A stretch of DNA of 5,579 nucleotides, taken from Calditrichaceae bacterium (GTDB lineage Bacteria; Calditrichota; Calditrichia; Calditrichales; Calditrichaceae). This document shows, piece by piece, positions 5,215 to 5,579 of this stretch. Every line of letters starts with the position of its first letter. The first letter of the stretch is position 1. The DNA lies in the NCBI GenBank assembly GCA_030622395.1, contig JAUXGF010000226.1:1-5579 (forward strand), given 5' to 3'. Made by a program: the position numbers and the translations under genes. The notes under the pieces were generated by a model. That model worked only from the letters and a program-made list of their open reading frames with translations. It had not been told where the DNA came from and did not search any database.

Positions 5215-5579
5215 TTACCATTTATACAGATGCGCCTTCCCTGTGAGATGTTCTAAATGCAGTTTAACGATTTGTTGTTTATTTGCCCTGCGTTCTGCAA
5301 CTCCTTTTTGTAAACGTTCCAAATCATTTTGAATGCGTTTGATTTCTTCTTCTTTTTCAAGTTCCTTTAAATCGAATAATCTGTCCAAAACCGTGCGTAA
5401 TTCCTTTTTGATAGTCTCTTTTTCGTTTTCGGATTCACTCTCCTGGTACTGCCGGGCAAGTTGATGGCTTTTTGCTTCAAGCTTACGCAGTTCAACGGCT
5501 TGTTTATAACGATCAGGATCTTCTTTTTTAAGTCTTTCTAAAAAATGCATGTTTCGATACAGCTCTTGCATGCGTTCAA
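5215..5579 (-). CDS. Charged coiled-coil protein, 5' end off the window
   Basis: The visible part is about 121 codons ending in TAA at 5215. An ATG at 5571 is possible, but the frame stays open to the window edge (preceding residues ER), so the real start is probably outside. The peptide is almost wholly helical and highly charged, with long Glu/Lys/Arg-rich heptad stretches from about residue 10 to 100 of the ATG version, and no membrane segment or catalytic motif. The end, HLTGKAHLYKW, recalls a set of unnamed coiled-coil proteins with a pattern like LFDLRxxEREKEIxxLE and a terminal Trp, which I know from KSB1, Planctomycetota and similar genomes (memory, unverified). Some helical periplasmic proteins of the Spy/LTXXQ kind look similar, but their signature is not seen. 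Function unknown. It has its own terminator and converges on ftsH. Confidence 0.75.
   Translation of the reverse strand, partial: ERMQELYRNMHFLERLKKEDPDRYKQAVELRKLEAKSHQLARQYQESESENEKETIKKELRTVLDRLFDLKELEKEEEIKRIQNDLERLQKGVAERRANKQQIVKLHLEHLTGKAHLYKW

Noticed and set aside
5132..5332. 66-codon plus-strand open frame
   Set aside because: It spans the minus-strand terminator and the 3' end of the coiled-coil gene, has no ribosome-binding site and no recognisable content.

Overview
The window is a housekeeping segment from a moderately AT-rich bacterium, probably a member of the FCB group (Bacteroidota, Ignavibacteriota, Calditrichota, KSB1 or a relative). The main clue is a 41-codon relic of a type IX secretion C-terminal sorting domain at 4997-5119 on the minus strand. 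Supporting traits are tRNA genes without encoded CCA and intergenic DNA full of small palindromes and 7-bp repeats. The phylum is an inference.

Layout: 1-193 is a leader with a small palindrome, a G-quadruplex-type motif and a near-consensus sigma-70 promoter. It drives initiator tRNA-Met (194-267), which is followed by an intrinsic terminator (277-308). A second CAU tRNA, most likely elongator tRNA-Met, lies at 315-388. Then come tilS (430-1791, TTG start), hpt (1795-2343) and ftsH (2538-4613), all on the plus strand. After ftsH there is a 601-bp gene-free stretch (4614-5214) with heptad repeats, two palindromic elements, the sorting-domain relic and the terminator of a convergent minus-strand gene. 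That gene (5215-5579) encodes a charged coiled-coil protein of unknown function and runs off the right edge.

The order tilS-hpt-ftsH is conserved in many bacteria, including Bacillus. TilS modifies C34 of the minor tRNA-Ile so that it reads AUA; Hpt salvages purines; FtsH is the membrane AAA+ zinc protease. tilS and hpt are 3 bp apart and probably translationally coupled. ftsH is separated from hpt by a 194-bp gap that carries twelve degenerate 7-bp units.

I found no defence system, mobile element with a transposase, CRISPR array or other clearly new system. The oddities are in the non-coding DNA: heptad tracts on both sides of ftsH, one of which encodes the end of FtsH and its stop codon; palindromic elements that appear to have landed in repeats and in the sorting-domain relic; and a strong terminator placed between two tRNA genes with no room for a separate promoter for the second.
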